Below, one piece after another: positions 15,039 through 23,371 of a DNA stretch of 34,231 nt. Origin of the DNA: Actinomycetes bacterium (GTDB taxonomy: Bacteria; Actinomycetota; Acidimicrobiia; Acidimicrobiales; Palsa-688). Made by a program: the position numbers and the translations under genes. Below the pieces are notes generated by a model that did no database searches, was not told the origin of the DNA, and saw only the letters and a list, made by a program, of their open reading frames with translations. The DNA lies in assembly GCA_021811865.1 (NCBI GenBank), contig JAKAQB010000040.1:1-34231 (forward strand), in the 5' to 3' direction. Every line of letters starts with the position of its first letter. Positions within the stretch are counted from its first letter, which is position 1.

Positions 15039-15044
15039 AACGTA
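15039..15044 (-). promoter_or_regulatory. Promoter of the leaderless PPK2 gene
   Basis: On the - strand TACGTT (15044-15039) ends exactly 6 nt before the GTG at 15032. No ribosome site lies between them. Confidence 0.6.
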
Positions 15045-15118
15045 GCTTCAGCGCCTGCATGCCAACGTGCTCGCCAAGCTGTGGGCGGCTTGCCACCCGG
15101 GCCTCGGTGGCATCCCGG

Positions 15119-15781
15119 TCAGGAGGTACGTGGACGGAGCCGTGGCGACGGCCCTGCCCCGGCGGGCGGGAGGGCACGCAGTCCGGCCCAGACCAGGTCG
15201 GCGAGGCGTTGGGCCATGAGGTCACCCTCCCAGGCGTGCCCGGCGGCCGGGCCATCCCGGCGGCGGCGTTCGACCCACAGCCGGCTGGTCGTCTCGGCCA
15301 ACCCGACGATCCCGAAGGCCAGCAGCTCGCGGTGCGGCGCCTCGATGCCGACGTCGATCAGGCCGGCGATCGTCGCCGCGATGCGCGACTCCACGGCGCG
15401 GGCCGCGTCGGCGAACTCCTCCTCCTGGCGGGCGCCGCTCGAGAACAGCAGCCCGAACGCCGCCGGTTGCGCGTCGACGAACTGGAAGTACGCCCGGAAG
15501 CCTTCGAGGACGCGGAGGTACGGTTCCGCCTCGGCGGTGGCCCGCGTCGTGACCGTCTCGAGCAGCTCGGCGCCCACCGTCTCGATGAGCTCCCGGTACA
15601 GTTGGGCCTTGGACCCGAAGTGCTGGTAGAGGACGGGCTTGGTCACGCCGGCTTGATCGGCGATGTCCTCCATGGACGTGGCGTGGTAGCCGGCGGCCGC
15701 GAAGCACTCGAGGGCGACCGAGAGCAGCTGGCGGCGGCGGCGTGCCGCCGGCAACCGCGGTGCTCTGGCCTCGGTCGTCAT
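15119..15781 (-). CDS. TetR-family transcriptional regulator
   Basis: This 220-residue repressor has a TetR helix-turn-helix near its N-terminus: RRQLLSVALECFAAAGYHAT, then SMEDIADQAGVTKPVLYQHF. The C-terminal ligand-binding part is helical and unassigned. The ATG at 15781 is used. A GTG at 15817, 12 codons upstream, is possible because a TACCCT -10 box (15831-15826) ends 8 nt before it. There is no clear regulated partner next door. The GTTACCC palindromes before the acyl-CoA dehydrogenase are TetR-like but too distant to link. Confidence 0.88.
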   Translation of the reverse strand: MTTEARAPRLPAARRRRQLLSVALECFAAAGYHATSMEDIADQAGVTKPVLYQHFGSKAQLYRELIETVGAELLETVTTRATAEAEPYLRVLEGFRAYFQFVDAQPAAFGLLFSSGARQEEEFADAARAVESRIAATIAGLIDVGIEAPHRELLAFGIVGLAETTSRLWVERRRRDGPAAGHAWEGDLMAQRLADLVWAGLRALPPAGAGPSPRLRPRTS

Positions 15782-15825
15782 CGGGGGCTTGGTCGGGTGA
15801 TCGACAGCGGTGTCCACTCCTCGGC

Positions 15826-15831
15826 AGGGTA
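15826..15831 (-). promoter_or_regulatory. Putative promoter of the TetR gene
   Basis: TACCCT on the - strand lies 8 nt before an in-frame GTG at 15817, or 44 nt before the ATG at 15781. Confidence 0.4.
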
Positions 15832-15895
15832 TGCCACGGTCCTCGACTTGATCTGCGACCTCCCGGCCGCCGAGCCCTATCTTCATCACCTGGCC

Positions 15896-16030
15896 ATGGC
15901 CAACATCGTTGCCGCTCCCGCGCACTTGGACGCGGAGGCAGCATCGCTCGACGCGACCTTGGTCAGCACTGACGGGCGCCTTCGCAGGGCAGCCTCTGGG
16001 ATTGTCAACGTGGCCGAACCACACGAGTGA
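15896..16030 (+). pseudogene. C-terminal relic of a PIN-domain (VapC-like) protein
   Basis: The open frame ends HLDAEAASLDATLVSTDGRL followed by RRAASGIVNVAE. This matches the last third of VapC-type PIN domains (ALAEALDATLVTxDxRL), including the final catalytic-site Asp region. The N-terminal two thirds and the first acids are missing. In-frame sequence upstream (VLDLICDLPAAEPYLHHLAM) may be a scrambled remnant, and the TetR promoter overlaps its edge. No antitoxin gene accompanies it. Confidence 0.5.
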
Positions 16031-16315
16031 CCCGCCCCGCAGCCCGATCGCGTCGCGGTGAGTGCTCGTCCGTGTGCCCTCGGCGGCGTTGGACGCAATA
16101 GCGGAAGCGAAGCCCGGTTGGGAGCCGGCGTCGGGGTCGACCCGGGTGCCCACCCACTACTCTCGCTGCTGGGGAGCGACGGAGGCGCCCCGTCTCTACC
16201 GTCGTCGGAGGTCCACGACCGCGATGCACGCAGGGCTCGAGCCAGGCCGTCCCCGGGACACCATCCGGGGGCCGTGGGGTTGCTGCCGGCAGCCGGCGAC
16301 GACGGGGACGGCGCC
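16031..16315 (+). other. 285-bp gap before the diguanylate cyclase
   Basis: No convincing gene was found. A TACTCT -10-like box at 16158-16163 could drive the next gene with a leader of about 145 nt. The GGDEF gene's frame is open through part of this gap but is not protein-like. Confidence 0.35.
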
Positions 16316-17143
16316 GTGAGCTTCGCTGCGCAGCTGTGCGAAGGGCTCGACGGCGCCGGCTCCCCGGCGTTGCTCGAGCTCGCCGGCCTCCTGCTGCGAG
16401 CCCCGACGGGGGTCGGCTTCGTGTACGAGGTGCTGGACATCGTGGCGGCCCGCTTCGGGGTCGACGACGCCGTCTTGGTGACGGAGGAGACGGCGATCGG
16501 TCGCCAGGTGTTCCGCCTCGGCCGCCGCCCGCTCGGTGCGGGTGGCGAGAAGCAGGCCGCCCGGTCGTTGCTCGGCGCCCCGCCCGGCCTCTACACGTCG
16601 CCGCCCGGCACCGTCGACCGGGCGGTGGCGGCCTTCGTCACGGCCATGGCGAGCGCGGCCCTGAAGATGGATGTGCTCGGCCACGACGCCGGCCACGATC
16701 CGCTGACCGGACTGCTCAACCGCCGCAGCTACGAGCAGCAGCTCGCCGAGGCCGTGGCGCGCAGCCGCCGGTACGGATGGCCGTTCGCCCTCGTGCTCAT
16801 CGACCTAGACGACTTCAAGGCGGTCAACGACGAGCTCGGCCATGCGGCCGGCGACACCGCTCTGCGCGCCATCGGCGTCGAGGTCCGCGCCGTGCTGCGG
16901 CGCGGCGACGTCGCCGCCCGCATCGGCGGCGACGAGTTCGCCCTCATCATCTTGAACGCCGACTCCCCCGCCGTGCTCGATCCCTTGGTGGAGAGGCTGC
17001 GCCCGAGGCTCGCCGAGGCGCTACCCGGTCGCGGCGTCCACTTCTCGGCCGGGGTCGCTTGCTTCCCGGCGGACGCGGAGGATGCCGTTCGACTGCAGCA
17101 CCTCGCCGACGAGCGGCTCTACGCCGACAAGGCCGCCGGGTGA
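16316..17143 (+). CDS. Diguanylate cyclase (GGDEF domain)
   Basis: This 275-residue protein would make cyclic-di-GMP from GTP. Residues 1 to about 120 form an alpha/beta region of GAF-like size (ELAGLLLRAPTGVGFVYEVL, then DIVAARFGVDDAVLVTEE) that may sense a signal. The GGDEF domain begins DPLTGLLNRRSYEQQL and has an intact GGDEF at 204-208, with an I-site RRGD five residues upstream. It ends with the usual LADERLYADKAAG. The GTG at 16316 is the most plausible start but lacks a strong ribosome site, so the N-terminus is uncertain. The stop overlaps the next start in GTGA. Confidence 0.85.
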   Translation: MSFAAQLCEGLDGAGSPALLELAGLLLRAPTGVGFVYEVLDIVAARFGVDDAVLVTEETAIGRQVFRLGRRPLGAGGEKQAARSLLGAPPGLYTSPPGTVDRAVAAFVTAMASAALKMDVLGHDAGHDPLTGLLNRRSYEQQLAEAVARSRRYGWPFALVLIDLDDFKAVNDELGHAAGDTALRAIGVEVRAVLRRGDVAARIGGDEFALIILNADSPAVLDPLVERLRPRLAEALPGRGVHFSAGVACFPADAEDAVRLQHLADERLYADKAAG

Positions 17144-17778
17144 CTCCTCCGGGTCACCCGGCGCTCGTCGACCCGGTGGCCGTCGACCGCCTCGAGCTGG
17201 AGCTCCGCCAGCTCGCAGGCATCACCTTCGTCGGCTTCGGCGAGCGCGACGGCGCGCTGGTCATCGAGATCGCTGCGATGGAGGGCTCGGACACCGCGGC
17301 GCTGCGGGCCGCGGTCGAGCGCATCGCGTCCGCGCTGCTCGACGGCAACCTCGTCGTGGAGGTCCTGGGCGAGCGCGGCGACGACCGCCGGGGCCAGCGG
17401 GTGCGCCTGCGGGTCGCCGGGCCCGTGGCGGCGACGGGCACCGTCGAGCTGCACCTGGCGTTCGGGCACCGGCGGACAGAGGTCGAGGCCGGCGCCGGCG
17501 ACGCCATCGCCGCCGGCAGGGCGGTCGTTGCCGGCCTCGAGACCCTCGGCCTGCCTACCCCCTTTGGGGTGACCGCGGTCCACGAGCTGCCCTCGGAGCT
17601 GGGCTCGGGCATCCTCGTCCTGCTCGAGGACACCCGCACCGGGGAACACCGGCGTGGCCTCGCCCGGGGCGCCACGCCGGCGGAGGCGGCCGCGCGGGCC
17701 GTGCTCAACGCCCTCAACCGCTTCCTGCAGCCGGCGGCGCCCCCGGCCCCGGCCGGGGAGGACACGGTGGCCGGCTGA
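17140..17778 (+). CDS. Unrecognised protein coupled to the diguanylate cyclase
   Basis: I do not recognise this 212-residue protein. It has alternating strand and helix character and no membrane segment. Features are an N-terminal FVGFGERDGALVIEIAAMEG, a central VELHLAFGHRRTEVEAGAGD and a C-terminal RGLARGATPAEAAARAVLNA that would form a helix. It starts at a GTG overlapping the cyclase stop by 4 nt, so the two are co-translated. That suggests a partner or effector role, which is inference. The ccm operon follows after 55 nt with its own promoter. Confidence 0.7.
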   Translation: MTPPGHPALVDPVAVDRLELELRQLAGITFVGFGERDGALVIEIAAMEGSDTAALRAAVERIASALLDGNLVVEVLGERGDDRRGQRVRLRVAGPVAATGTVELHLAFGHRRTEVEAGAGDAIAAGRAVVAGLETLGLPTPFGVTAVHELPSELGSGILVLLEDTRTGEHRRGLARGATPAEAAARAVLNALNRFLQPAAPPAPAGEDTVAG

Positions 17779-17815
17779 GGAGCCGACCGCTTGGTACTGG
17801 GCGTGCCCCGCTGGC

Positions 17816-17821
17816 TACGGT
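17816..17821 (+). promoter_or_regulatory. Putative ccm operon promoter
   Basis: TACGGT ends 12 nt before the ccmA ATG at 17834, giving a predicted leader of about 5 nt. A weak TTGGTA -35-like element lies at 17791-17796, spaced 19 bp. Confidence 0.45.
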
Positions 17822-17833
17822 TGTCCCCTAGCC

Positions 17834-18550
17834 ATGGATCCGGTGATCCGCCTCCGATCGGCCGTGGCCCTGGCAGGTCGGTTCCCCGTGCTGGCCGGCG
17901 TCGACCTCGACGTCTGGCCGTCGGAGATCGTCCTGTTGCAGGGTGCGAACGGCGCCGGCAAGACCAGCATCCTCCGGGCCTGTGCGGGCCTGCTGAGGGT
18001 GGTGGCCGGGGAGGCCGTCGTCCTCGGCGTGGACCTGGCCGCCGACCCCCGGCCTGTGCGGCGGCGGGTCGGCCTCCTCGGTCACGCGTCGGCCCTCTAC
18101 GACGACCTCTCGGTGGCCGACAACCTGGCCTTCGCAGTGCGGGCCGCAGGAGGCGATCGGCGCCGGGTGGCGCCAGCCCTCGAGCGTCTCGGTCTCCTCG
18201 GGCGCCTACCTTCCACTCCCCTCGCGGCTCTGTCGGCCGGGCAGCGACGGCGCGTCGCTCTCGCAGTGCTCGTCGCACGCGACCCGGAGCTGTGGTTGCT
18301 CGACGAGCCCCACGCCGGCCTCGACGCCGAGCATCGTGACCTCCTGGACGCCCTCGTGCTCGACGCCACCGCCCGGGGCCGGACGGTCGTGCTCGCTTCC
18401 CACGAACGCCACCGTGCCCACGCCATCGCCGGCAGGATCGTGGAGGTCTCCGGGGGGGTGGCTGTCGCGCCCGCGGACCCGACCGGCGACGATCGGCCAG
18501 GGCGGGGGCCGTCGCCCGTGCCTGCCGTGGAGGCTGGGCATGTGGCGTGA
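17834..18550 (+). CDS. ccmA: Heme exporter ATP-binding protein CcmA
   Basis: This is the ATPase subunit of the CcmAB transporter, which releases heme-loaded CcmE from CcmC in System I cytochrome c maturation. In its 238 residues, Walker A is GANGAGKTS, the ABC signature is LSAGQRRR, Walker B is LWLLDEPHAGLD and the switch His lies in LASHERHR. The ATG at 17834 follows a short leader. The C-terminus overlaps ccmB by 11 nt. General ABC similarity alone would be ambiguous, but the order ccmA-B-C-D-E-F settles the assignment. Confidence 0.92.
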   Translation: MDPVIRLRSAVALAGRFPVLAGVDLDVWPSEIVLLQGANGAGKTSILRACAGLLRVVAGEAVVLGVDLAADPRPVRRRVGLLGHASALYDDLSVADNLAFAVRAAGGDRRRVAPALERLGLLGRLPSTPLAALSAGQRRRVALAVLVARDPELWLLDEPHAGLDAEHRDLLDALVLDATARGRTVVLASHERHRAHAIAGRIVEVSGGVAVAPADPTGDDRPGRGPSPVPAVEAGHVA

Positions 18551-19208
18551 CGCCGTGCTCGTCGCCGGCAAGGACCTCCGCGTCGAGCTGCGCTCGCGGG
18601 TGACCACCAACCAGGTCGCCCCCTACGCCCTGATCGTGCTCCTGCTCTTCGGCTTCGCCTTCGACCAGGACCAGTACATCCTCACCCATGCCGGACCTGG
18701 GCTGTTCTGGGTCGCGGTCCTCCTCTGCTCCCTGCTCGCAATCCAGCGCAGCTTCGGGCTGGAAGCGGCCGACGGCGCCCGGGACGGCCTGCGGATGTCG
18801 GGGCTGGACGCCGCTGGGATCTTCCTCGGCAAGGCGCTCGCCGTCGCCGCCCAACTGGCCGTGCTCGAGGCCGTCCTGACCGGCGGGATCGTTGTCCTTT
18901 TCGGCGCGCGACTCGGCGACCCGCTGCTGCTCGGCGCGACGTGCGTGCTTGCCACCGTCGGGTTGGCGGCGGCCGGCACGGTCTACGGTGCCATGGCGGC
19001 GGGGCTGCGGGTCCGCGAGACCCTGCTGCCGTTGTTGCTGCTCCCTGTCGTGGCTCCCGTGCTCCTCGGTGCGACGCAGGCCTGGCTGGCAGCCGCCGGC
19101 CTGTCCAGCGGTGGCGGGTGGCGATGGCTGACGCTGCTCGCTGCGTTCGCTGCGATCTACGTGGCTCTCGGGGTGCTCGGTTTCGGAACCCTCCTGGAGG
19201 AAGCATGA
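18540..19208 (+). CDS. ccmB: Heme exporter membrane subunit CcmB
   Basis: This 222-residue integral membrane partner of CcmA has six hydrophobic segments. It begins MWRDAVLVAGKDLRVELRSR, the typical CcmB N-terminus, followed by QVAPYALIVLLLFGFAF and by FGLEAADGARDGLRMSGLDA in the cytoplasmic loop. GGAGG lies 6 nt before the ATG at 18540, inside the ccmA coding sequence. The stop overlaps ccmC in ATGA. Confidence 0.9.
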   Translation: MWRDAVLVAGKDLRVELRSRVTTNQVAPYALIVLLLFGFAFDQDQYILTHAGPGLFWVAVLLCSLLAIQRSFGLEAADGARDGLRMSGLDAAGIFLGKALAVAAQLAVLEAVLTGGIVVLFGARLGDPLLLGATCVLATVGLAAAGTVYGAMAAGLRVRETLLPLLLLPVVAPVLLGATQAWLAAAGLSSGGGWRWLTLLAAFAAIYVALGVLGFGTLLEEA

Positions 19209-20056
19209 ACTACAAGTCACTGTCGGCACGGCCGACGTCCAACCGTGCGACTGTTGTCGTCGGCGGCCTCACCCTCGTCGGCCTCGGGGTGTTGCTCGTG
19301 CTCGGGCTGGTCGTGTCGCCGCCCGACACGGTGCAGGGCGAGACGGTACGGCTCATCTACATCCACCCGGCCAGCGCCACCATGGCCTATGCCGGCTTCG
19401 GCCTGTGCGCCCTGGGCAGCCTCGCCTACCTGTGGCCCCGCACCCGCAGCCTGCGCTGGGACCGCTTCGCCGGCGCCTCGGCCGAGGTGGGGGTGGCGTT
19501 CTGCGTCACGTGCATCGTCTCCGGCTCGATCTGGGGTCGGTACTCCTGGGGTGTCTGGTGGACGTGGGATGCCCGCCTCACCCTCACAGCCCTGCTGCTC
19601 GCCGTCTTCCTCGGCTACCTCGCCCTCAGGCGCACCGGCGGCGACCCCGTCGGCCGCGCCAAGCGCTGCGCCGTGGCGGCCCTTTGCTGCTTCCTGGTGG
19701 TCCCCGTCGACCACGAGGCGACGAACTGGTGGGTCACCCTGCACCAGAAGGACACCCTCTTCCGCATCGGGAAGGCGCCGTTGATCCACGGCTGGCAGCT
19801 GACGACGATGCTGCTGTCGTTCGTCGTGTTCGGCCTGCTGTTCACCTGGATGCTGTTGCACCGGCTCGGCATCGAAGCCCTCGAGGACCGCATCGAGGAG
19901 GAGGGCTACGTCTGGGCCATCGCCGAGCGCCGCGCCGAGGGGGTGGCACAGGTGCCGACCACCGGCCCCAGGCGTCCCCTGCCGGGCTCAGGACTGGCCG
20001 GCGGGCCTGCGGCACCCACGATGCGCGCTGCGATGCCCCCAGGGGAGGGCCGGTGA
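19205..20056 (+). CDS. ccmC: Heme handling protein CcmC
   Basis: This 283-residue membrane protein presents heme to CcmE at the outer face. Six hydrophobic segments flank the heme-handling tryptophan motif WGVWWTWDARLT. The conserved His ligands lie in LIYIHPASATMAYAGF and VDHEATNWWVTLHQ. The ATG at 19205 overlaps the ccmB stop, with GGAGGAA just upstream. The C-terminal extension of about 45 residues is Pro/Gly-rich and lineage-specific. Confidence 0.93.
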   Translation: MNYKSLSARPTSNRATVVVGGLTLVGLGVLLVLGLVVSPPDTVQGETVRLIYIHPASATMAYAGFGLCALGSLAYLWPRTRSLRWDRFAGASAEVGVAFCVTCIVSGSIWGRYSWGVWWTWDARLTLTALLLAVFLGYLALRRTGGDPVGRAKRCAVAALCCFLVVPVDHEATNWWVTLHQKDTLFRIGKAPLIHGWQLTTMLLSFVVFGLLFTWMLLHRLGIEALEDRIEEEGYVWAIAERRAEGVAQVPTTGPRRPLPGSGLAGGPAAPTMRAAMPPGEGR

Positions 20057-20250
20057 GCGCCGCAACAGGCGGGTGGGACTACGTGGCGGGCGGCTACGGC
20101 GCCACCGTCGTCCTGCTGGGCGGCTACGTGGTTCTCCTCCGCCGGCGTGCCCGCGTCCTCGCTCGTCACCTGCCGGCGCTGGCGTCGACACCGACGGCCC
20201 AGGAGCCGCCGGCGGCCCAGGAGCCGCCGGCGGGCCAGGAGCCGGGATGA
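20053..20250 (+). CDS. ccmD: CcmD-like small membrane protein
   Basis: This 65-residue protein begins VSAATGGWDYVAGGYGATVV, which has the WDYVxxxYGA pattern of CcmD. One transmembrane segment (VVLLGGYVVLL) is followed by an Arg cluster. CcmD helps release holo-CcmE from CcmABC. Its C-terminus carries three copies of the AQEPPA repeat encoded by an 18-bp tandem repeat. Both ends overlap their neighbours by 4 nt. Confidence 0.8.
   Translation: MSAATGGWDYVAGGYGATVVLLGGYVVLLRRRARVLARHLPALASTPTAQEPPAAQEPPAGQEPG
20198..20246 (+). repeat. 18-bp tandem repeat inside ccmD
   Basis: The unit GGCCCAGGAGCCGCCGGC is repeated nearly three times, the last copy diverged and shortened. It encodes the AQEPPA repeats of the CcmD tail. 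Confidence 0.6.
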
Positions 20251-20810
20251 CGGTGCCGGAGCCGCCGGCGCGGCGGTGGGACGACGACCCCGAATCCGGC
20301 GACGCGCTCACGCCGGGCTCGCCGGACGTCGCCGCCGCTCGGGCCCTCCTCCAGGCGGCCGCCACCCCCCGCCCCCGCCAGCGCGACTGGCTCGGCAGCC
20401 GCCGCAGGCAGGCCGTGGCCGCCTGCGTTGTCCTCGGCGCCGTCGGCTTCCTCGCCTTCCAGGGCCTCACGAACGCCACCCAGTACTTCCTCACCACCAA
20501 GCAGGCCGTCGCCCGTCGAGCTCAGCTCGGCTCCAGGCCGTTCCGCATCGAGGGAACCGTCGAGCACGACGTGCGCCAGACCCCGCCGACCATCCGCTTC
20601 GACATCTACGACGCTGGCGTCACCGTGCCCGTCGTGAGCTCCGGGTCGCCCCCGCAGCTGTTCCGCCCGGGCATCCCGGTCGTGCTCGACGGGCACTGGC
20701 AGGGCACGGTGTTCGCCAGCGACCAGATCATGGTCAAGCACAGCGCCAGCTACACCGCCGCCCACCCGGGTCGGCTCGAGTCCCAGCTGCCTCGCCACTC
20801 GAAGCGGTAG
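20247..20810 (+). CDS. ccmE: Cytochrome c maturation heme chaperone CcmE
   Basis: This 187-residue membrane-anchored chaperone carries heme outside the membrane to CcmF. One transmembrane segment (AVAACVVLGAVGFLAF) precedes the OB-fold domain FRIEGTVEHDVRQTPPTIRF onwards. The covalent heme site is the classical His form, KHSASY (HxxxY), rather than the CxxxY variant known in some archaea and Gram-positive bacteria. About 55 residues precede the membrane segment, longer than in proteobacteria. The ATG at 20247 overlaps the ccmD stop. Confidence 0.92.
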   Translation: MTVPEPPARRWDDDPESGDALTPGSPDVAAARALLQAAATPRPRQRDWLGSRRRQAVAACVVLGAVGFLAFQGLTNATQYFLTTKQAVARRAQLGSRPFRIEGTVEHDVRQTPPTIRFDIYDAGVTVPVVSSGSPPQLFRPGIPVVLDGHWQGTVFASDQIMVKHSASYTAAHPGRLESQLPRHSKR

Positions 20811-20819
20811 GGGGAAGCA

Positions 20820-22808
20820 ATGCTCGACTCCGCCGTCGGCCAGGCCGGCGTCATCGTTGCCCTCGTCGCCGCCCTGATGGGTGCGGCGACGCTGGTGCGC
20901 GGGCTGCGAAGCGGGCGCACCGAGCTCCTCCGCCGGGGTCGCACCTACGTGTGGGTGATCCTGCTCGGCGCTGTGGTGGCCACCGCAGCCATGCAGCACG
21001 CCCTGATCACCCACGACTTCCGGCTCCTCTACGTCGACCAGAACGACAGCCTGCAGACGCCGCTGGTCTACCGCGTCACCGCCATGTGGTCGGCGTTGCA
21101 GGGCTCGATCCTGCTCTGGGCCCTCATCCTCTCCCTCTACCTCGCGGCGCTGGCCGTGCACTTCCGCGCCCGGGTCACCGACCCGCTCGTCGGGTGGGCG
21201 TCGGCGGTCGGCTACCTCATCGCCGCCTTCTTCTTCGGCCTCATGGCGACGGCGTCCAACCCGTTCGTCACGGTGAGCGGCGTCCCCCCGCGGAACGGCC
21301 CCGGCCCGGACCCGCTGCTGCAGGAGCGCATCCTCGTCGCCTTCCACCCGCCGATGCTCTACCTCGGTCTGGTGGGCATGACCGTGCCGTTCTGCTTCGC
21401 CGTCGCCAGCCTCATCACCGGGCGCCTCGGCGAGGGCTTCATGGTCGAGACGCGCCGCTGGACCCTGACAGCGTGGATGTTCCTCTCCGGCGGGATCGTG
21501 CTCGGTGCGTGGTGGAGCTACGACGTGCTCGGCTGGGGCGGCTACTGGGCGTGGGACCCGGTGGAGAACGCCGCCCTCCTGCCGTGGCTCACCGCCACCG
21601 CCTACCTCCATTCGGTGATGGTCCAGGAGCGGCGGGGGATGCTGCGCGTCTGGAACCTGTCACTCGTCCTGTCGACGTTCAGCCTCACGATCCTCTGCAC
21701 CTTCCTCACCCGCTCCGGGGTGCTGGCCTCCGTGCACGCCTTCTCGAGCTCCGACATCGGTCCCGAGCTCCTGGCCTTCTTCGGGCTTGTGCTGGCCACA
21801 GCCGTCGGGTTGCTCGCCTGGCGGGGCGACCGCCTGCGCTCCCCGGGGGCCATCGACTCGCCCCTGTCGCGAGAAGGCGCCTTCCTCGCCAACAACCTGC
21901 TGTTCGGCGCGTTCGCGGTCGTGGTGCTGCTCGGCACCGTGTTCCCCCTGATCGTCCAGGCGCTCGACAACAGCCAGATCACCGTCGGCGGGCCCTACTT
22001 CAACACCATGACCTTGCCGATCGTGGTGTGCCTGCTGTTCTTGATGGCGGTGGCGCCGGTGCTGCCGTGGCGGAAGGCCACCGCCGAGCTGCTCGGGCGC
22101 CGGCTGAGGTGGCCGGCGATCGGCGCGGTCGGGACCCTCATCGCGTGCGTCCTCGCCGGCGTGCGGGGGGTCGACCCGCTGCTCGCGTTCTGCCTCGGGG
22201 CCTTCGCCGGCGGCTCAGCCCTGCGCCAGCTGGCGCTGGCCACCCGCCGTCAGGGCTGGCGCGGCTTGGTCGGGCGGTCCAACGGAGGCATGGTCGTCCA
22301 CCTCGGCATCGTCATCATCGCTGTCGCCTTCGCCGCCAGCCACTCCTACGAACACCAGACGACGCTCACCCTGAGGCCCGGGCAGACCGCCGTCTACCAG
22401 GGCCAGCACCTCACCTACCTCGGCATGCAGGACGTGAGTGGCCCCAACCACACGGGGATCGCTGCCCGCGTGCGCTTGGACGGGCACACGGAGCTGCCTG
22501 CGATCAACGACTACCCGATGTCGGGCAACGACGCGGTGCAGACGCCGGCGATCCTGAGCACGCCGCTCCACGACGTGTACCTGACCCTCGCCACCACGGC
22601 GACAGGCGTCGGCCCCGTCTCGATCGGTGTGATCGTCGAGCCTCTCGTCAGCTGGGTGTGGATCGGCGGCCTGGTCGTGGTGGTAGGCGCTGCGCTCGCC
22701 GCCTTCCCAGGAGCGCGCCGCCGCCGCAGCACCCCCGCCTCCGCGCCCGCCGCCCGCCAGCCCCGTCGGGGAGCCGCCGAGCCGGTCACCGCCGCCAGTC
22801 CGTCGTGA
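20820..22808 (+). CDS. ccmF: Heme lyase subunit CcmF
   Basis: This 662-residue polytopic protein attaches heme from CcmE to apocytochrome. The WWD-type motif is WGGYWAWDPVENAALLPW. Other landmarks are SLQTPLVYRVTAMWSALQGS, FHPPMLYLGLVGMTVPFCFA and FLTRSGVLASVHAF, all CcmF hallmarks with conserved His residues. The length is normal. GGGGAA lies 4 nt before the ATG at 20820, after a 9-nt gap from ccmE. The stop overlaps ccmG. Confidence 0.95.
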   Translation: MLDSAVGQAGVIVALVAALMGAATLVRGLRSGRTELLRRGRTYVWVILLGAVVATAAMQHALITHDFRLLYVDQNDSLQTPLVYRVTAMWSALQGSILLWALILSLYLAALAVHFRARVTDPLVGWASAVGYLIAAFFFGLMATASNPFVTVSGVPPRNGPGPDPLLQERILVAFHPPMLYLGLVGMTVPFCFAVASLITGRLGEGFMVETRRWTLTAWMFLSGGIVLGAWWSYDVLGWGGYWAWDPVENAALLPWLTATAYLHSVMVQERRGMLRVWNLSLVLSTFSLTILCTFLTRSGVLASVHAFSSSDIGPELLAFFGLVLATAVGLLAWRGDRLRSPGAIDSPLSREGAFLANNLLFGAFAVVVLLGTVFPLIVQALDNSQITVGGPYFNTMTLPIVVCLLFLMAVAPVLPWRKATAELLGRRLRWPAIGAVGTLIACVLAGVRGVDPLLAFCLGAFAGGSALRQLALATRRQGWRGLVGRSNGGMVVHLGIVIIAVAFAASHSYEHQTTLTLRPGQTAVYQGQHLTYLGMQDVSGPNHTGIAARVRLDGHTELPAINDYPMSGNDAVQTPAILSTPLHDVYLTLATTATGVGPVSIGVIVEPLVSWVWIGGLVVVVGAALAAFPGARRRRSTPASAPAARQPRRGAAEPVTAASPS

Positions 22809-23371
22809 CCGCCCCTGCGACCGTCGCCCCCGTCCCGGCGCGCCGCCGGCTTGTGCTGTGGGTGGCCGTCGGCATCGGCTCCGTGCTGGCGGCTCTCGTC
22901 ACCGTGCTCGCCCTCGTCGGGTCACCCCCGGACACGAGCCAGCTCCTCGGCCGGCCGGCGCCGGCCGTGGCTGGCAGCAACCTCGGTGGCGGCCGCCCGG
23001 TGTCGCTTCGCAGCTACGCCGGCCGGTGGGTCCTCGTGGACTTCGCCGCCAGCTGGTGCGTGCCGTGCCAGCAGGAGCTGCCCAAGCTGCAGGCCTTCGC
23101 CCGCAGCGCCGCCCGCTACCACGCCGCGCTGATCACCGTCGCCGAGTCCCCCAGTGACGGCCCGGCGCTGGCACGCTACATGTCGGCCCACGGCGCCCAC
23201 TGGCCCGCGGTGCAGGATCCGCAGGCGGTGGTCTCCTACGGTGTCACGGGCATCCCCACCGTGTTCCTCGTGGACCCGGACGGCATCATCGTCGGCTATT
23301 ACCCATCGGGCGTGTCCCCGTCGGGCCTCGACTCGTTCATCCGGGCTGCCGGCGCGTCGGGGGTGCCGTGA
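22805..23371 (+). CDS. ccmG: Thioredoxin-like protein CcmG/ResA type
   Basis: This 188-residue membrane-anchored thiol-disulfide oxidoreductase keeps apocytochrome cysteines reduced for heme attachment. A transmembrane anchor (VLWVAVGIGSVLAALVTVLA) is followed by GRPAPAVAGSNLGGGRPVSL and the active site WCVPC. The cis-Pro loop is GVTGIPTVFLVD. The GTG at 22805 overlaps the ccmF stop by 4 nt. Confidence 0.9.
   Translation: MTAPATVAPVPARRRLVLWVAVGIGSVLAALVTVLALVGSPPDTSQLLGRPAPAVAGSNLGGGRPVSLRSYAGRWVLVDFAASWCVPCQQELPKLQAFARSAARYHAALITVAESPSDGPALARYMSAHGAHWPAVQDPQAVVSYGVTGIPTVFLVDPDGIIVGYYPSGVSPSGLDSFIRAAGASGVP

Noticed and set aside
20147..22804. Long frame running through ccmD, ccmE and ccmF ahead of ccmG
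   Set aside because: It overlaps three genes with strong family motifs. Only the part from 22805 is CcmG.
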